This document shows, piece after piece, positions 48,707-60,390 of a DNA stretch of 64,000 nt. Made by a program: the position numbers and the translations under genes. The stretch spans positions 496,001-560,000 of the forward strand of contig SNVD02002577.1 in assembly GCA_013180625.2 (NCBI GenBank), read 5' to 3'. Numbering within the stretch: the stretch's first letter is position 1; every line of letters starts with the position of its first letter. The stretch comes from Boswellia sacra (lineage: Eukaryota; Streptophyta; Magnoliopsida; Sapindales; Burseraceae). The notes beneath the pieces are model-generated. The model was not told the DNA's origin and did not search any database. It saw nothing but the letters and a program-made list of their open reading frames with translations.

Positions 48707-49001
48707 CTACTTTAACATTGACTTCATATACTGCATGTCATCCTTCAACCACAATATCTCTTCTTGCATATACAGATTACGATAAATGTTTGTATCAATC
48801 TCATCTACATCTGGAACCCAGAAAAATAGTAGTCACAGACCCTTCTCTCACAAAATAATACAGTTTGTGAGGGTTTGAATATGACTCAGAAATCTTGATC
48901 CCAACCTTTTTTCCACAAAAACACCTTCTGTTCTTGAACTTGATCGAAACCCCATTCAGCTCACTTCTTTCAGGCATCATAACATGTGCAATGAGAAGCA
49001 A
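48707..49001 (-). pseudogene. Antisense GRF-type zinc-finger gene within the MULE, frameshifted
   Basis: The minus-strand frame starts M-L-L-I-A-H-V-M-M-P-E-R-S and reaches C-F-C-G-K-K-V-G-I-K-I-S-E-S, then N-P-H-K-L-Y-Y-F, the pattern of a GRF zinc finger (C-x-C-G ... N-P-x-R ... Cys). After two small frameshifts a second part follows: C-D-Y-Y-F, then W-V-P-D-V-D-E-I-D and a helical Leu/Met-rich tail ending S-M-L-K. This matches the compact layout of plant GRF proteins, a finger then a short coiled coil. It is transcribed towards the transposase gene. Role in the transposon unknown; non-functional here. Confidence 0.65.
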
Positions 49002-49325
49002 AAGATTGAAAAAAAATTGAACATGACTATTTTTGAAAGATATGAAGTTAGAGGAAACATAACAAAGGTGAGTGAGCAGTGATATAGACAGGGTTATTTA
49101 TGATAAGTTAAATGTTCTGCGGGGCTATATTAGACTACAATTAATTTTTGAAATTAAGTATTAAAAAATTTGCTGGCTACAATTGTCAGAGTCTCAGGTT
49201 GTGTTAGAGGGGCATATTAGACTTTTCACATGTTTAACAGACGGTCTCGAACGCCAACATTAATTTGGTCTAATTCTTATTTGGGCCAAACTTCAGGGTC
49301 ATGGAAATATTTATCCAATATAAAA

Positions 49326-50390
49326 ATTATTTAAAAAAATTTGAAAAGTCTTTGATTAAACTACCAAAATAGTTTATTGATAGGGTTTGTTGTAATAATC
49401 AATTTTTTACTAGGTAGATCTTACTGGAAATTGGCATTAAGTACGGACCACTTGACTTGTGGTATAATAATATTGGCTCGTCTCATCCCATTGTTGCAAA
49501 GGGGATTGTTGGCTTAAAAGGACTAACAATATAATCGACCTTTCGATCAAGTAAGTTTTATGAAAGATTAACATGGAGTACATGATTGATGAGTTGTAAT
49601 AAAACCCCTCTAGGCGTACTCACAACAAGTATAAATGTGGGATGCCAAACTATACAAAAATTAGATGTGAATGCCAAAATTTATAAGAACATAAAGTTAC
49701 AGTATAGTTAATTAATAGCTTAAATATTATAAATTATATAAGTGATTAAAATGTCCCCTAGAATTAATACTCAAAAGGCATTTTTGCTAGTAATGTATTG
49801 ACTAAAAGTTATATCATTTTACATTTTCTGTATAATATTATATGCTAAAAACAAGTTCATTTATTTAGATTAGGGTTTCAAAAAATTTAAAAATTATTTA
49901 AATTTATAATTATTTACCTCACATAATCTATAATTAAATGTAAAATTAAAAGGACATATTTAAAGAGATCATCAACTATCTATTCCTTTTTTTTTTTGTA
50001 TGGGGGCAAATTTTGACTAGGACCTATTTGACATTTGAAAGCATATTTTGATCTAAGCAGCAATCAGAAGCAAGTTTGAAAAATTTCCCTCATGGAACAA
50101 TCATATAAAACAATGGAACTTTGGAAATAGCAAAAGAAATGAGAAATTTTCAAAATTAGCCCCCAATAGGGAGCCCTTTTGTTAATAGCCTTGCCCTAAA
50201 ACTTTTCAACACAAGAGCCTCCACCTCAGTAAATGACTAAAATGCCCTCATTCTCATATAACTTTCAATAAGCATTTGAAAAATAACTTGATCTTTTTCC
50301 CTCCTCCGTCATCGCAACGGTTATAGAGTAATACACACACAACACGTCCATTAATCTTCTGTTCTAATTCCTCACACATAATCTACGTTT
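49326..50390. other. AT-rich spacer
   Basis: No coding sequence recognised between the MULE and the GA microsatellite. 50150-50330 has a Pro/Ser-poor mixed sequence that looks like promoter DNA for the transcription unit that seems to start near 50390. Confidence 0.5.

Positions 50391-50396
<6 letters not shown>

Positions 50397-50426
<30 letters not shown>
50397..50426. repeat. (GA)n microsatellite in a probable 5' leader
   Basis: Fifteen or so GA units, followed by purine-rich leader-like sequence and a donor-like ctaggtaca at about 50550. This resembles the untranslated first exon of a plant gene or element. Confidence 0.85.
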
Positions 50427-50430
<4 letters not shown>

Positions 50431-50959
50431 AAGAAACTACAAAGAGAGACCATTTCGATTTGAGAGAGGAAGCGGAGGAAGCTGTAGATTGAGCGTTGAA
50501 GTTCCAGTTCTAGGAAGCGGAGGAGCTAAGCAAACCCCAAAACCCAATCTAGGTACATTAGCTTTTGATTTGTTTTTTAGATTGAGTCTTAATTTTTTCA
50601 TGTTTTTTCAATTTGATTATGGTTAGAAGAGTCACAATTTTGATTTTAGTAGAAAGAGAAATAGGTTTAGGGATTTATAAGAGTCGGGAAAAATAAATTT
50701 TGTTCTTAATAATTGAAATATAATGCTGATTATGTGGATATGAATGTGGATAGATATGGGTGTTGAGGACTTGGATTGAGAAACGAGTTTTGAAGTGCAT
50801 TTTTTATCAGTTTTTGCTGTGTTTATTGCATTTATTATTGTGTAAATGATATGATTATGTGAGTTTATATAATTATGTTTAACGTTTAGAGTTAGAAATG
50901 CTGCTTGTAATCTTGTTGTATAGTTTGAGTGTAATATGGAGGTTGAAGACGACGATGGT

Positions 50960-51400
50960 TAGATGGTGTCGAACTGTCGAATCATTATCGAAATGTGGAA
51001 TTTGTTAAACTTTATTGTCGAATCATGTTGTTGAATAGTCTAACTGTCTTATTATCTTGTCAAACTATCATCGAATAGTAGGATAGGCATCGTTGAACTA
51101 TCGAACTTACTTGTTTATTTATGAAGTTGTAGATTCGATGATTAGACGACTAGTTATTGAACCATTAAACCATCCATCATAGTAGTCAAACCGTCGAATC
51201 CTCGTTGAACTATGGAATTGCTTGTCATATAGGACGGTTTAATTTGGTCTATTGTCGAAATATCATTGAATTCCTGCTAATATTCTGTCAAATTGCTCTG
51301 TTGAACTTGTGACCAAAATCGTCGAACTTGCTTTTGCTTTGTTGAATTATCAAAATGTTCAATTTAATAGTTCGATTTGCTCTCGGTCAAATTGTCAAAT
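50960..51400. repeat. Degenerate TCGAA/TTGAA motif field
   Basis: In 440 bp the pentamer tcgaa occurs about nine times, and close variants (gttgaa, gtcaaa) about as often, typically as gtcgaact or gtcgaatc spaced 15-40 bases. AT-rich otherwise and non-coding. It sits just upstream of the DUF1985 fragment, so it may belong to the same element. Confidence 0.6.
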
Positions 51401-51599
51401 TTTTTTGGATAGAATTGCTTTTTCCACCATTTTAGTGCATGGTTGTAAGTTGAGGATTATTTTCGACCTTAGAACATCAGATATTACCCATTACGATGGG
51501 GTGATTACGACTATGGTAGGGTTGGATTGTATTACAGTGTGCAATAAGTTAACCGATAAGCAGAAGAAGATGTTCAAGAAGAAGAGGCCTTCAGATACC

Positions 51600-52029
51600 T
51601 GATGGAGATCTATGAGCTGACTTTCCTATGCAAACTGGTCTATAACATTATGATAAATAAGGTTGAGATGCTTGACATGATGGACGAAGAGTTGTGGTAC
51701 CTCGTGTTTGGTAAGCTCTCGTGCTTGTACTATTTTGTTTTGTTTCATGTATAATATGTTAAGTTTGTATTATTGATAGTGAAAATGTTGATCATGCAAG
51801 GAAGGCCATTAGGTTTTTTAAACATGAGTTCGCTTTTATCACCGGGCTCATGTTCGGTTTGTCACCCGAGTTTAAGAAGAACGCTAAGCATCGCTTGCGG
51901 AATAAATATTTGAAGGAATATTTTATGGGCACCAAACATATAAAGATTAATCAATTCAAGACTTGGATCGAGTCTTTGGATTTCAAGAAGATAAAGGATT
52001 TCGATGCAGTGAAGTTAATTACGTATTAA
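51600..52029 (+). pseudogene. DUF1985-type transposon protein fragment
   Basis: Around 51600-51712 a frame reads Y-L-M-E-I-Y-E-L-T-F-L-C and D-E-E-L-W-Y-L-V-F. A donor-like ggtaagctc and an acceptor-like gatag border a short gap, after which 51780-52029 reads A-R-K-A-I-R-F-F-K-H-E-F-A-F-I-T-G-L, the conserved core of DUF1985, then K-Y-L-K-E-Y-F and D-A-V-K-L-I-T-Y and a TAA. DUF1985 is usually joined to a Ulp1-like cysteine protease in plant MULE-related elements; no protease part is seen here. A fragment, not a working gene. Confidence 0.6.
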
Positions 52030-53564
52030 GTGTTGAAGTGTCTCCTATTAGGCTGCCTGAAATCAGGTTTAATTAACTTAGATTAACTTAAACTGGAAAA
52101 ATTACTACCAACATTCTGGATTATAATAAAAAAATTCAAATGTCTAGGACAATGAAAGCCACATTCAAGACAAATGAAGCAGAAATAAACATAACATCCA
52201 GATTATCACATGTCTCATGACGTTCAAATACCATTTTATAGACACCAGACTTTTTAAACAGGATAGTTTAAATTTTATAAAAAATAACAACACAAAAATT
52301 ATAATAATTCATCTTTTGTTCTTTAATGATCTAAAATGTTTAGAAACCTTATAACTGGTATTAAGTTTTTGACGCAAAAATAAATTTAAATTTAATTTAT
52401 TTCCTATTTGTAATTAATATTACTAAAAAAAATTTTAACTTGTTTAATATCATGATGACTTTGGAAATATTAGATAACCAGTTTTAACTTGCTAAAAATC
52501 TGATATAATTTTTAAGTGAAATCAAATATATATATCATATCATAAGTTACCAACTCAACATGTTAATTTAAGACCCCAAAGGGAAAAGAAAAATCAAGTT
52601 ACCATTTTTAGATTTGAATTTTAATAGAATTTACATCATAAATATTCATAATTAAAACTTTCATTGAACAATAAGAGAGAAAGTATATAAGTCAAAAATT
52701 TGAATTTTTATAGTAAAATTCTTTAATATCTATTGAGCTATTAATCAGTCAAATGCTTTTTTTTTCAAATATAGAAGCAAGCACTAATTCAATCACAGAA
52801 AAAAAGAAAAAAGAAAAAAATATGTTTCAACCAAATAGAAAAAATCAGAGAAAAAATTATAGAAATAACAAAATTAGCCGAATCAAACAAATTTGAGTAA
52901 AAAAATCAGCTGCAAACTCTAAATAATTCCACAAAGTAAGTTTGAGCTAAAAATCAATCAATTAAATTGGAGGGAGGAAAGGAAATAGTTTAGCTTAGCT
53001 GAAGGAAGCGAAAGAGAACAAGTTATCAATAGATTTTAAAACTATAATTAACTTATTATAAATATAGCAAATCAAAGATTGTATAAAACTTGCAAAGAAT
53101 GAATAATTGAATCCCTGTGGTACACGACCCTATACATAACTTGCAACCATACTATATTTCCACTACTGGGTGCAACATAAAAGTAAATAAATAAAACTAC
53201 TCACATGCATGTTTTTTTCTTTCTTTATTCTATAATTCCTTCTAACCTTGACATTACTTCAAAAGTGAAATTGGTCAATAAACAAAGCAACGAAATCCCA
53301 ACAGACCTACATACTTCAAAAGCAAAAAAATTAAAAAATAAAAAATAAAAAAAATCATGGCCCATAACATAGCATGACCCATTCAATAATGCACCAAAAG
53401 AAACAAATTTTTGATTTTTTAGAAATCTATCACAAAACCAAAGAGATGCAAACCAACCGACATAATCAGCTGGACAAAAGAACGAAAATTTCAGCCAACC
53501 CATATATTAAAATTATCTCATGAATCGTTAGATCTAAGAACAATCAAATCCAAACACGCACAAG

Positions 53565-53565
<1 letters not shown>
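52030..53565. other. AT-rich non-coding stretch
   Basis: Long A/T runs and poly-A stretches (52795-52830), no domain-bearing frame. The 92-codon minus frame at 53225-53503 is Phe/Cys-rich low complexity with no known domain. Confidence 0.55.

Positions 53566-53569
<4 letters not shown>

Positions 53570-53612
<43 letters not shown>
53570..53612. repeat. (TA)n microsatellite
   Basis: About twenty uninterrupted TA units. Confidence 0.95.
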
Positions 53613-53615
<3 letters not shown>

Positions 53616-53896
53616 AATCATATGAAAAGAGGTGAAAAGGAAGGGAGTGGTGACCTTGTTTGTGACTAGCACACTTGTTGATGGTGGGAGCAACGAAGCA
53701 ATTGAGTGAGGAAGGAAGCAAGGCAAAAATTGAGAGACTTGATTAATGAAGTGAGAGAATGGCTAAGTGAATCAATCGGTTAAGTGAGAGTAAAAGAGAG
53801 GGAGAGAGTTTCTAGGGCAAAATTAGAAGATGGAAGCCAAAATAGAAGAGGGAAAGGGAAAATGAGTGATAAAAATCGTTCAACCAATATATTTAT

Positions 53897-55226
53897 GGGA
53901 AAATGTCACAAAGTGCCCCAATATTTTGGCTTATTATCATCCAGAAATGCATTTTATATTGTTGTATAAATCTGATCTCTACCTTTTAAAAATTCAGTCA
54001 TGGACCACCCTTCCTTTAACTGTCCCGTTAAATGATGTCATTTTTTCATCCAATCCTTATTCAATTACTTGAATACCCTTGAACCTACTTTGGAAAAACA
54101 CGTTTTCCCAATAAAAAATATAATTGCACATGAATTGACAGATTTTCCCCTGCAATGTTCTATGTCTTCAATTCGACTTCAATTCCACAAAAAATTTCTG
54201 ACTTCATATTCCCCGCAATATCTTGTCTTCACTTCTTTCAATTTCCAGTGGTACCATCTTCTCCATCAATAACCTAGAAGCTTTTTTTTTTCAAGAAGTC
54301 GTTGAAAGACCCCTCAACAAAAAAAAAAATCCTAAATCATTAACCCATATTCAAAATTAAAAAAGAAAAAAAATTTGAAAACCAAACTCTAGTGCCTAGA
54401 ATTCTTCAGCAAACACCACTTCGGCTACTTCAATTCAACAAACAGCAAAGGAAAAGATAAAAAAATAAATTAAAAAACAGTGCACATAAAAACCCCCAAA
54501 TAGCAGTGTCCTTCTTCAAACCCTCAATCGAAAAGACGGATCAACCTAAAAAATCATCGGAGGAAGAGCATCAGTTCTGCAAGCGCTTCTTTTCGGTGAA
54601 GAATCCAACAAAAAGAACCATTTGGTCAAGACCAATTCCATGGGTTTGAGCAAAATAATAATAATAATAATAATAATGATAAAACAGATGGGAAATGAAT
54701 AAAGACAGAAGAGAAAGTGGTTGAATTCAGAGATTGGGTTCGGTCCAAAGGAGGTAGAGGGCGACAAAGGCATTGGTAGAGTCGAATGAGTTGGGTGACT
54801 TGGTGACGCAGTTGAGTAATGATGTACAAAGCTCGGCGAGCTTTAGAAGGAAAAGGAAAAGGAGGTCTTGTCAAAGGTTCAAGTTGTTAAAGAATTATAA
54901 AGTGCTTCATGAATTGAAGATGAGAAGTGCTTTATGTAAGAGACAAAAGGAGAGAAGAAGAAAAACGATTCAAGTGGGTCAAGTGATAAAGCTTTTATTT
55001 TTTTAATAGTTGACTCCCCGCTTATATACAATTGATCATTTCAGCTACAAAGACCATGATGCCCTTCAATTTTATACTTAATTACTTCATTTTAACGGAC
55101 CAGTTAATGAAAGGGTGGTCCATGATTGAATTTTCAAAAGGTAGGGACCGGATTTATACAAAAATATAAAATACATTTATGGGTGATAATAAATCAAAAC
55201 ATAGGGGTATTTTGTGACATTTTCCT
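53897..55226. mobile_element. Non-autonomous DNA transposon with ~146-bp inverted termini
   Basis: Left end 53897-54042 (gggaaaatgtcacaaagtgc, ... gaccacccttcctttaactg) and the reverse complement of 55081-55226 (aggaaaatgtcacaaaatac, ... gaccaccctttcattaactg) match over about 146 bp at roughly 80-85% by eye. Long termini of this kind are typical of MULEs. A clean 9-bp duplication is not visible, so the superfamily is open. The 1-kb interior has no transposase. It holds an (AAT)n run (54654-54676) and a plus-strand frame (54773-55006) with a K/R-rich centre that I do not recognise and that could be a captured gene piece. Confidence 0.75.
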
Positions 55227-55380
55227 ATACACTTATATAGAATGGCAAAGATGTAAATAAGTAAAATATTTATTGTGTCAAATATCTTAAAAATACGGGT
55301 TGACTTTTTTTTAGGTATATCATATGTGACTATTTTGAGAAAAAAAGATTTAAGTAATAAAAATTGATGCGTCAAATAAT

Positions 55381-56210
55381 TGAAAAATTCTTGAAATGAT
55401 TTGATAGGACCTTTGCTAATGGGTAAGGACAAACAATGTTCGCCATTGTAGCTGTTGACTATTTTGCAAAATGGGTGGAGGCACAACCTTTAGCAACAAT
55501 TTCTGAGGAGAAAACAAAAGACTTCATCTAGAGATTGATCATTTGCAGATTTGTAATGCCTCATATCATTGTTTTTGACAATGGGAAACAATTTGGCAAT
55601 GCGAAGTTCAAAGAGTTTTGTGAATAGTTAAACAAAGCTCACAAGTTCTCCACATCTACTCATCAATAACCAAATAGCAAGTAGTAGTTGTCAACAAGGA
55701 GATAAAGCATCTGTTAAAGACTACATAAGAAGCTCGCAAGGGAGCTTGGATCAATGAACTTCTAAATGTTTTATGGGCTTATAGAAGAACCCTAAGGAGT
55801 ACTACAGGAGAAACTCTTTTCTCTATAGTGTTTGGAACTGAAGTTGTTGTGCCAGTGGAGAAAGTGATGACATCTTTTTTAGCACAAAACAATTTGTGCT
55901 TGCCCTAGATTTTGTCGAAGAAAAGAGAGAGAGAGAGAACATAGTTCAGGATAACTACTTACCAACAGAAGATGACAAGATACTACAACATCATAATCAG
56001 GTCGAGAAAATTCCAAGTTAGGGATTTAGTGCTCAAAAGGATGATACAGAACAAACAAGAGCTAGGAGTTAGAATACTCGGACCAAACTGGGAAAGACTG
56101 TACAAAATTGACCAAATTTTGGTTCAGGAGCTTATTGACTTTTGCATATGAATAGTACTAAGGTCAAGCATCCATGGAATGCAGAGCATCTCAGGAAGCA
56201 TTACTAGTGA
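55381..56210 (+). pseudogene. Tat-type Gypsy integrase remnant
   Basis: Plus-strand frame with many stops: F-A-I-V-A-V-D-Y-F-A-K-W-V-E-A (integrase core, first Asp), then I-V-F-D-N-G-K-Q-F (second Asp), then [28 protein letters not shown]. After a gap come G-P-N-W-E-R-L-Y-K and, near 56175, W-N-A-E-H-L-R-K. This is the hallmark integrase tail of the Tat branch (Ogre/Tat type) of Ty3/Gypsy. At least eight stops or shifts. RT and gag are not in the window, so only the 3' part remains. Confidence 0.8.
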
Positions 56211-56319
56211 AGAAGGACCTGTTAACAGGTCATGATCTTTTACTTTCAAGCCTAGTTGGCCAAAAAGAGTGTTTTAGTGTATGAACACTAAGTACGGTGT
56301 TGCTTTTGAAATTATTATT

Positions 56320-57550
56320 GGTGATAGTTTCACTTGGATTCTGGTTTTTCTTCTTCATTATCCTTTCTGAATTTTACTGGATGAATTTATTGATGATAGT
56401 CTCATCAACATAAATAGAAAGTTTGCAGATGTTATTCAGTATGCTATTGTTGATGATAGTTTCATCCTTTTTTTATTCCTTGGTAATAACTTCAGCAAGA
56501 AGTTATCTCCTTGGCTAATAGCCTTACCCAAAAAACTTCATGGGAAAGGAAAAGTGATGGTTTCACTAATAATCAGCCTTTCACGAAAGGCAGATGATAG
56601 TTTCATCAAGTATAAGAAAGCAACAAGTTTGATTTGTTGAAGAATAATGCTATGATTATAACTAAGGTGATAATTTCACCATCAATAGATTACAGTTGAT
56701 AAAAAATGATGATAATGGTGGTATGGTTGATTTTATTGAGTGATAGAGTTATTGAAACCCGATAATAGTGGTTCTATCAGGATGAACCCATTTAAAATAG
56801 TTCCCTAAAGGTGAAAACTTTATCACAGTACCCTAAAGGTGGTAACTTGACCACAAACCAAACATGCCAAACAAATAAAGTTCGAGCAACAAACAAAAAA
56901 ATCCACAAAGGTATATGAATCCTTCATTAACAAAATAAAGACATGATATGTTTAGGATGTTTGTAACTATAGGATTTTTACGATAAAAAGCATTCTCCAA
57001 GGATGACCTAACTATAGAAAACAAGAAAAAAGAAACAAAGTCAACAAAAAATGGGGTTGGAGTGAAAAAGTGACATTTTTAACGCTTTCATCATAGCAGC
57101 CTATTTCTTTTCCTTCTTCACCAACACTGTTCCATTTTTGGCAAACAAATGATGTATAAGAGGGTCGACCTTCTCAAAATCATCATCAGAAAGAGGAACA
57201 ACCTTGCCCTTTTCGTTATCCATATCATCATCATCAGCTCTCTCACCTTTAGAGAAGAAAACTTCAGAATGCCACCCCTCACCAGTATAGTGAACCCAGC
57301 ACGGCTCACCCTAATAAACACACACAGGATGCTCTGAGCAGGAATGTCCCTTCACAAGGTTTCTATATCAGGAGCCCCTTCCAACCAAGCATTGATATTC
57401 ATGGGAATAGCACTTTCCTCAGCAATAGGAGAAGAAGGGGCTTCAATGGCTGAAGGGGGGTCCAAGCTCAGTTCCTCTAAATGAATATTGACCCACAATT
57501 CTCCGAGAATGAAATTCTCAACAGGTAGAGGCATAATGTTTAATTGTTCT
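56320..57550 (+). other. 3' non-coding region of the Tat-type element, with repeated hairpins and an antisense frame
   Basis: Downstream of the integrase remnant. 56320-56680 contains six short hairpins sharing the loop TAGTT or a close variant. 57118-57534 holds minus-strand frames (for example M-P-L-P-V-E-N-F-I-L-G-E-L at 57352-57534) that are Pro/Glu/Ser-rich, without a known domain. Tat elements are known to carry extra antisense frames between pol and the 3' LTR, so this may be such a remnant (inference). The SIRE-like element enters at 57551. Confidence 0.5.
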
Positions 57551-58483
57551 TGTTGGTTCTAGACGTGCATGTGCATTACATATGAGTATTTTGTTATCAT
57601 GTGATAAAAACATTAAATATGGATATTTTTCCAATATCATTTATTTTATATAAATGTTTTGTATTAGGAGAATTTTAATTACAATAGGATAAGTCTTGAT
57701 ATGGTACCCTAGTTAAATAAGAATAAGTTTTATGATATCCTAGTTGAATAGGAATAAATTCGGATTTGGAATCCTAGTTGAATAGGAAGTTTTATTAATT
57801 ATCCCTTATTAGATTAGGATATTATTTAAGTATTCTAGTTTACTTAAGAGAAGTATATTATCACTTCCTATAATATTTGATTGTTATCCAAACTTTCCTT
57901 TTAAGTTTTATTGAGATTCTACAGGATTTTGACAAGGATTACAATTGATATCAAAAAACTATATGAAGTTATCTTCATAGCTTTTGGAGGAGGGGGAATT
58001 CAAGGCATTCAACACAAATTGAGAGCAATCAAGAGCAAGTTTGAGTGCATTTTTTATTTGTTTTTTATGTCTTGTGTAAAGCTTTAATTGTTATAGGTCG
58101 TCTGAGCTTAAGGGAGTCGAGTAATCACATGTGTCTATACTAGTTACGGGTCTGTAGCAGTTACGGGTGTTATGTTATTCTTAACAGCGTGTTGTTAAGA
58201 TAATCGTGACAGAAAAAGAGCAACATCAAAAAAGTGTGTAAAGGATTATGGTTGTGATCGGGGTTGATCAAGTTCACATAGATTAGGTTAGTGAGTGAGC
58301 GGGTGTCTACCACTGTAAAGAGTCCTAAGTCGAGTGTAAACACATACAACAGAGTGGATTGCAACTCTTGCTACCCGTGGATGTAGGTTGGTTATAACCG
58401 AACCACGTAAAAATCCTGTTTTGATTTACATTACAGTTTTCTGTTATTTTATTCGTAACTTCCATACACTACAAAACCTAACA
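57551..58483 (+). repeat. SIRE-like 5' LTR
   Basis: 933 bp, starting tgttggttctag and ending aaaacctaaca. Contains several direct repeats of tcctagttgaatagga (about 57710-57790). Confidence 0.9.
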
Positions 58484-58500
58484 ATTGGTATCAGAGTAGG
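58484..58500 (+). other. SIRE-like primer binding site
   Basis: attggtatcagagtagg adjoins the 5' LTR: initiator tRNA-Met type. Confidence 0.88.
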
Positions 58501-58533
58501 TACACTGACATACTAGTGTAGATCAAATTTTTT

Positions 58534-60390
58534 TTGGCAGGTATGGAAGGATTTCGGGTAGGAGGATCGATCACTCAGCCACCATTACTTGAAGATGCAA
58601 ACTATGCTTATTGGAAAGTCAAGATGAGGGCTTTCATCAAATCAATTGATGAAGAGTGTGGACAAGCATTGTTCATGGTTGGACACCCCCAACAAAAGCC
58701 AATGACGCTGGGTAGCAGATTGAGAAACCACAGAATGAGTGAAGTGAAACTGAATATCGATTAGCTGGATGGAATTCTAAAGGCATCAATACAATTTTTA
58801 ATGCTGTCAACCTTCAACAGCTCGGATTAATTTCAAAGTGCACAATTGCAAAAAAAGCTTAGGATATCCTTGAGGTAAAGAATGAAGGTACTCAAAGGGT
58901 TAAAGAATCTAAGTTGCTTACTTTGACTTCTCAATTTGAAAACTTAGTTATGCATGAAGAAGAAACCGTTAATGAATTTCATACTAGACTTTGTGAAATT
59001 ACTAACTCTGCTTATATGCTTGGTGAGGAATATATTGAGGCTAAAATTGTTGGCAAGATACTTAGATCTTTACCAGAAAAATTTCAGCCTAAGGTCACAG
59101 CTATTGAAGAAAGTAATAATATGAAATCATTGCGAGTTGATGAGTTGATTGAGTCTCTTCAAGCATATGAGATGGGTTTAAAGATAAGAAGAAGGGAAAA
59201 GAGTGTTGCCTTTGTTACTTCTTTAGAAAAAGGAGAAAAAGATGACAGAAATCTTAATAATTTCGATGATGAACTTGCTCACTTGACAAATAATTTTATC
59301 AAATATATGAAGAAAAATCTCAAGAAGAAGAATTCAGAGAATTTTGATACTAAAAAATTTCGTAAAGAGCCTGCAAAGAAAAATCAAAAGAAGCTTGAGA
59401 GAAAAGGTATTCAATGTTATGAATGCAAGGGATTTAGGCATATTCAAACTGAGTATCCTAATTATAAGAAGAAAAGGAGTTTGTGTGCAACATGGAGTGA
59501 TGATGACTCAGAAACAGATGAAGACAACGCCAACAATTATTTAGCATTCGATGGGACTATTTCAGATAAAAAGCAAACAGTTATGTCTGACATAATTAAA
59601 GCTGTTGTATCTAACGTAACAAAACAGAACAGATTAGACATTGAGGAGTCAGATATTGAATACTATGGAGAACTTCAGGAGGCGTATAATGCACTTTATG
59701 AGATGTGGGAGAAGCAGAAAGTATAGATCAAAACTCTTCAGAATGAACAAGAAGTGCTCAAGAGTGAAATAGCATCTGCAGATGAAAAAATCATAAAACT
59801 GGAAGCTATTGTGACAGACAAGACAGAATGTATCCAGAAAATTATTGCAGAATTGGATGAGGCAAACAAGTGCATTAATTAATTCAAGATAGGCTCAGCA
59901 AAGCTTGATCAAATTATGAGTTTAGGTCGTGATAACTCCATCAAACATGGGCTGGGGTATGATGAAAAGAATGGCGCTTCAACATCAAAGACAGTGTTTG
60001 TTAAAGCTTCAAATTTCGATAACACTTCTAACTCAAGCTTTAAAGATATGACTGATTTTGCTTCCCCAATGAGTTCTGTCATTTCAAATCTAGAAAAGGT
60101 AAGAAAATTTGTTCCTACTTGCTATTTTTGTGGTGTTAAAGGTCACATTAGACCTAGGTGCTATAAATTACAAAATTTTTTAAAGAAAAAGACAAGTTAG
60201 TTTAGATAGTCACATAAGACACGACAGGTTTGGGTTAAGAAACATGAAACTCACTACAAAGTTGCTGCACTTAATGTTTCTTCAAATAATGATTATGCTT
60301 GTTCTAAACATGTGACAGGAAATGAAAAGTGTTTGAAAATTTTCAGTCAAACAAGTGATGACAAAACGTGTTGTTTAGAAACTTAATGAA
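58534..60390 (+). pseudogene. SIRE-like gag with a protease trace
   Basis: Starts at 58534 (M-A-G-M-E-G-F, then L-E-D-A-N-Y-A-Y-W-K-V-K-M), shifts frame near 58750, meets TAG at 58860-58862 where the family normally has Trp, then is open from 58914 to 59726 with F-E-N-L-V-M-H-E-E-E-T and I-L-R-S-L-P-E-K-F. A first zinc knuckle C-Y-E-C-K-G-F-R-H-I-Q-T-E-Y has lost its last Cys. An acidic, coiled-coil-like part follows, with in-frame stops near 59724 and 59880. A second knuckle C-Y-F-C-G-V-K-G-H-I-R-P-R-C (60120-60161) is complete. C-S-K-H-V-T-G near 60305 is what remains of the protease, after which similarity ends. Confidence 0.82.

Larger units (their letters stand above)
43934..49316 (+). 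mobile_element. MULE (Mutator-like) DNA transposon, 5.4 kb, decayed
   Basis: Termini are inverted: the left end (ggaaaatattatccacgac, then tccgaggtt) matches the reverse complement of the right end (ggataaatatttccatgac, then cctgaagtt). Patchy similarity extends about 100 bp inward, including gagaccgt-tgt. The flanks carry 9-bp near-direct repeats, aatacaaaa (43925-43933) and aatataaaa (49317-49325), one mismatch apart; 9 bp is the MULE hallmark. Inside are a broken transposase on the plus strand and a broken GRF zinc-finger gene on the minus strand. Confidence 0.8.

Noticed and set aside
53544..53726. Ile/Tyr-repeat proteins across the (TA)n tract
   Set aside because: Translation of a dinucleotide microsatellite; not coding.
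53880..55240. 9-bp target duplication for the long-terminus element
   Set aside because: Flanks atatattta and atacactta look alike, but they are not at matching offsets from the two ends; not convincing.
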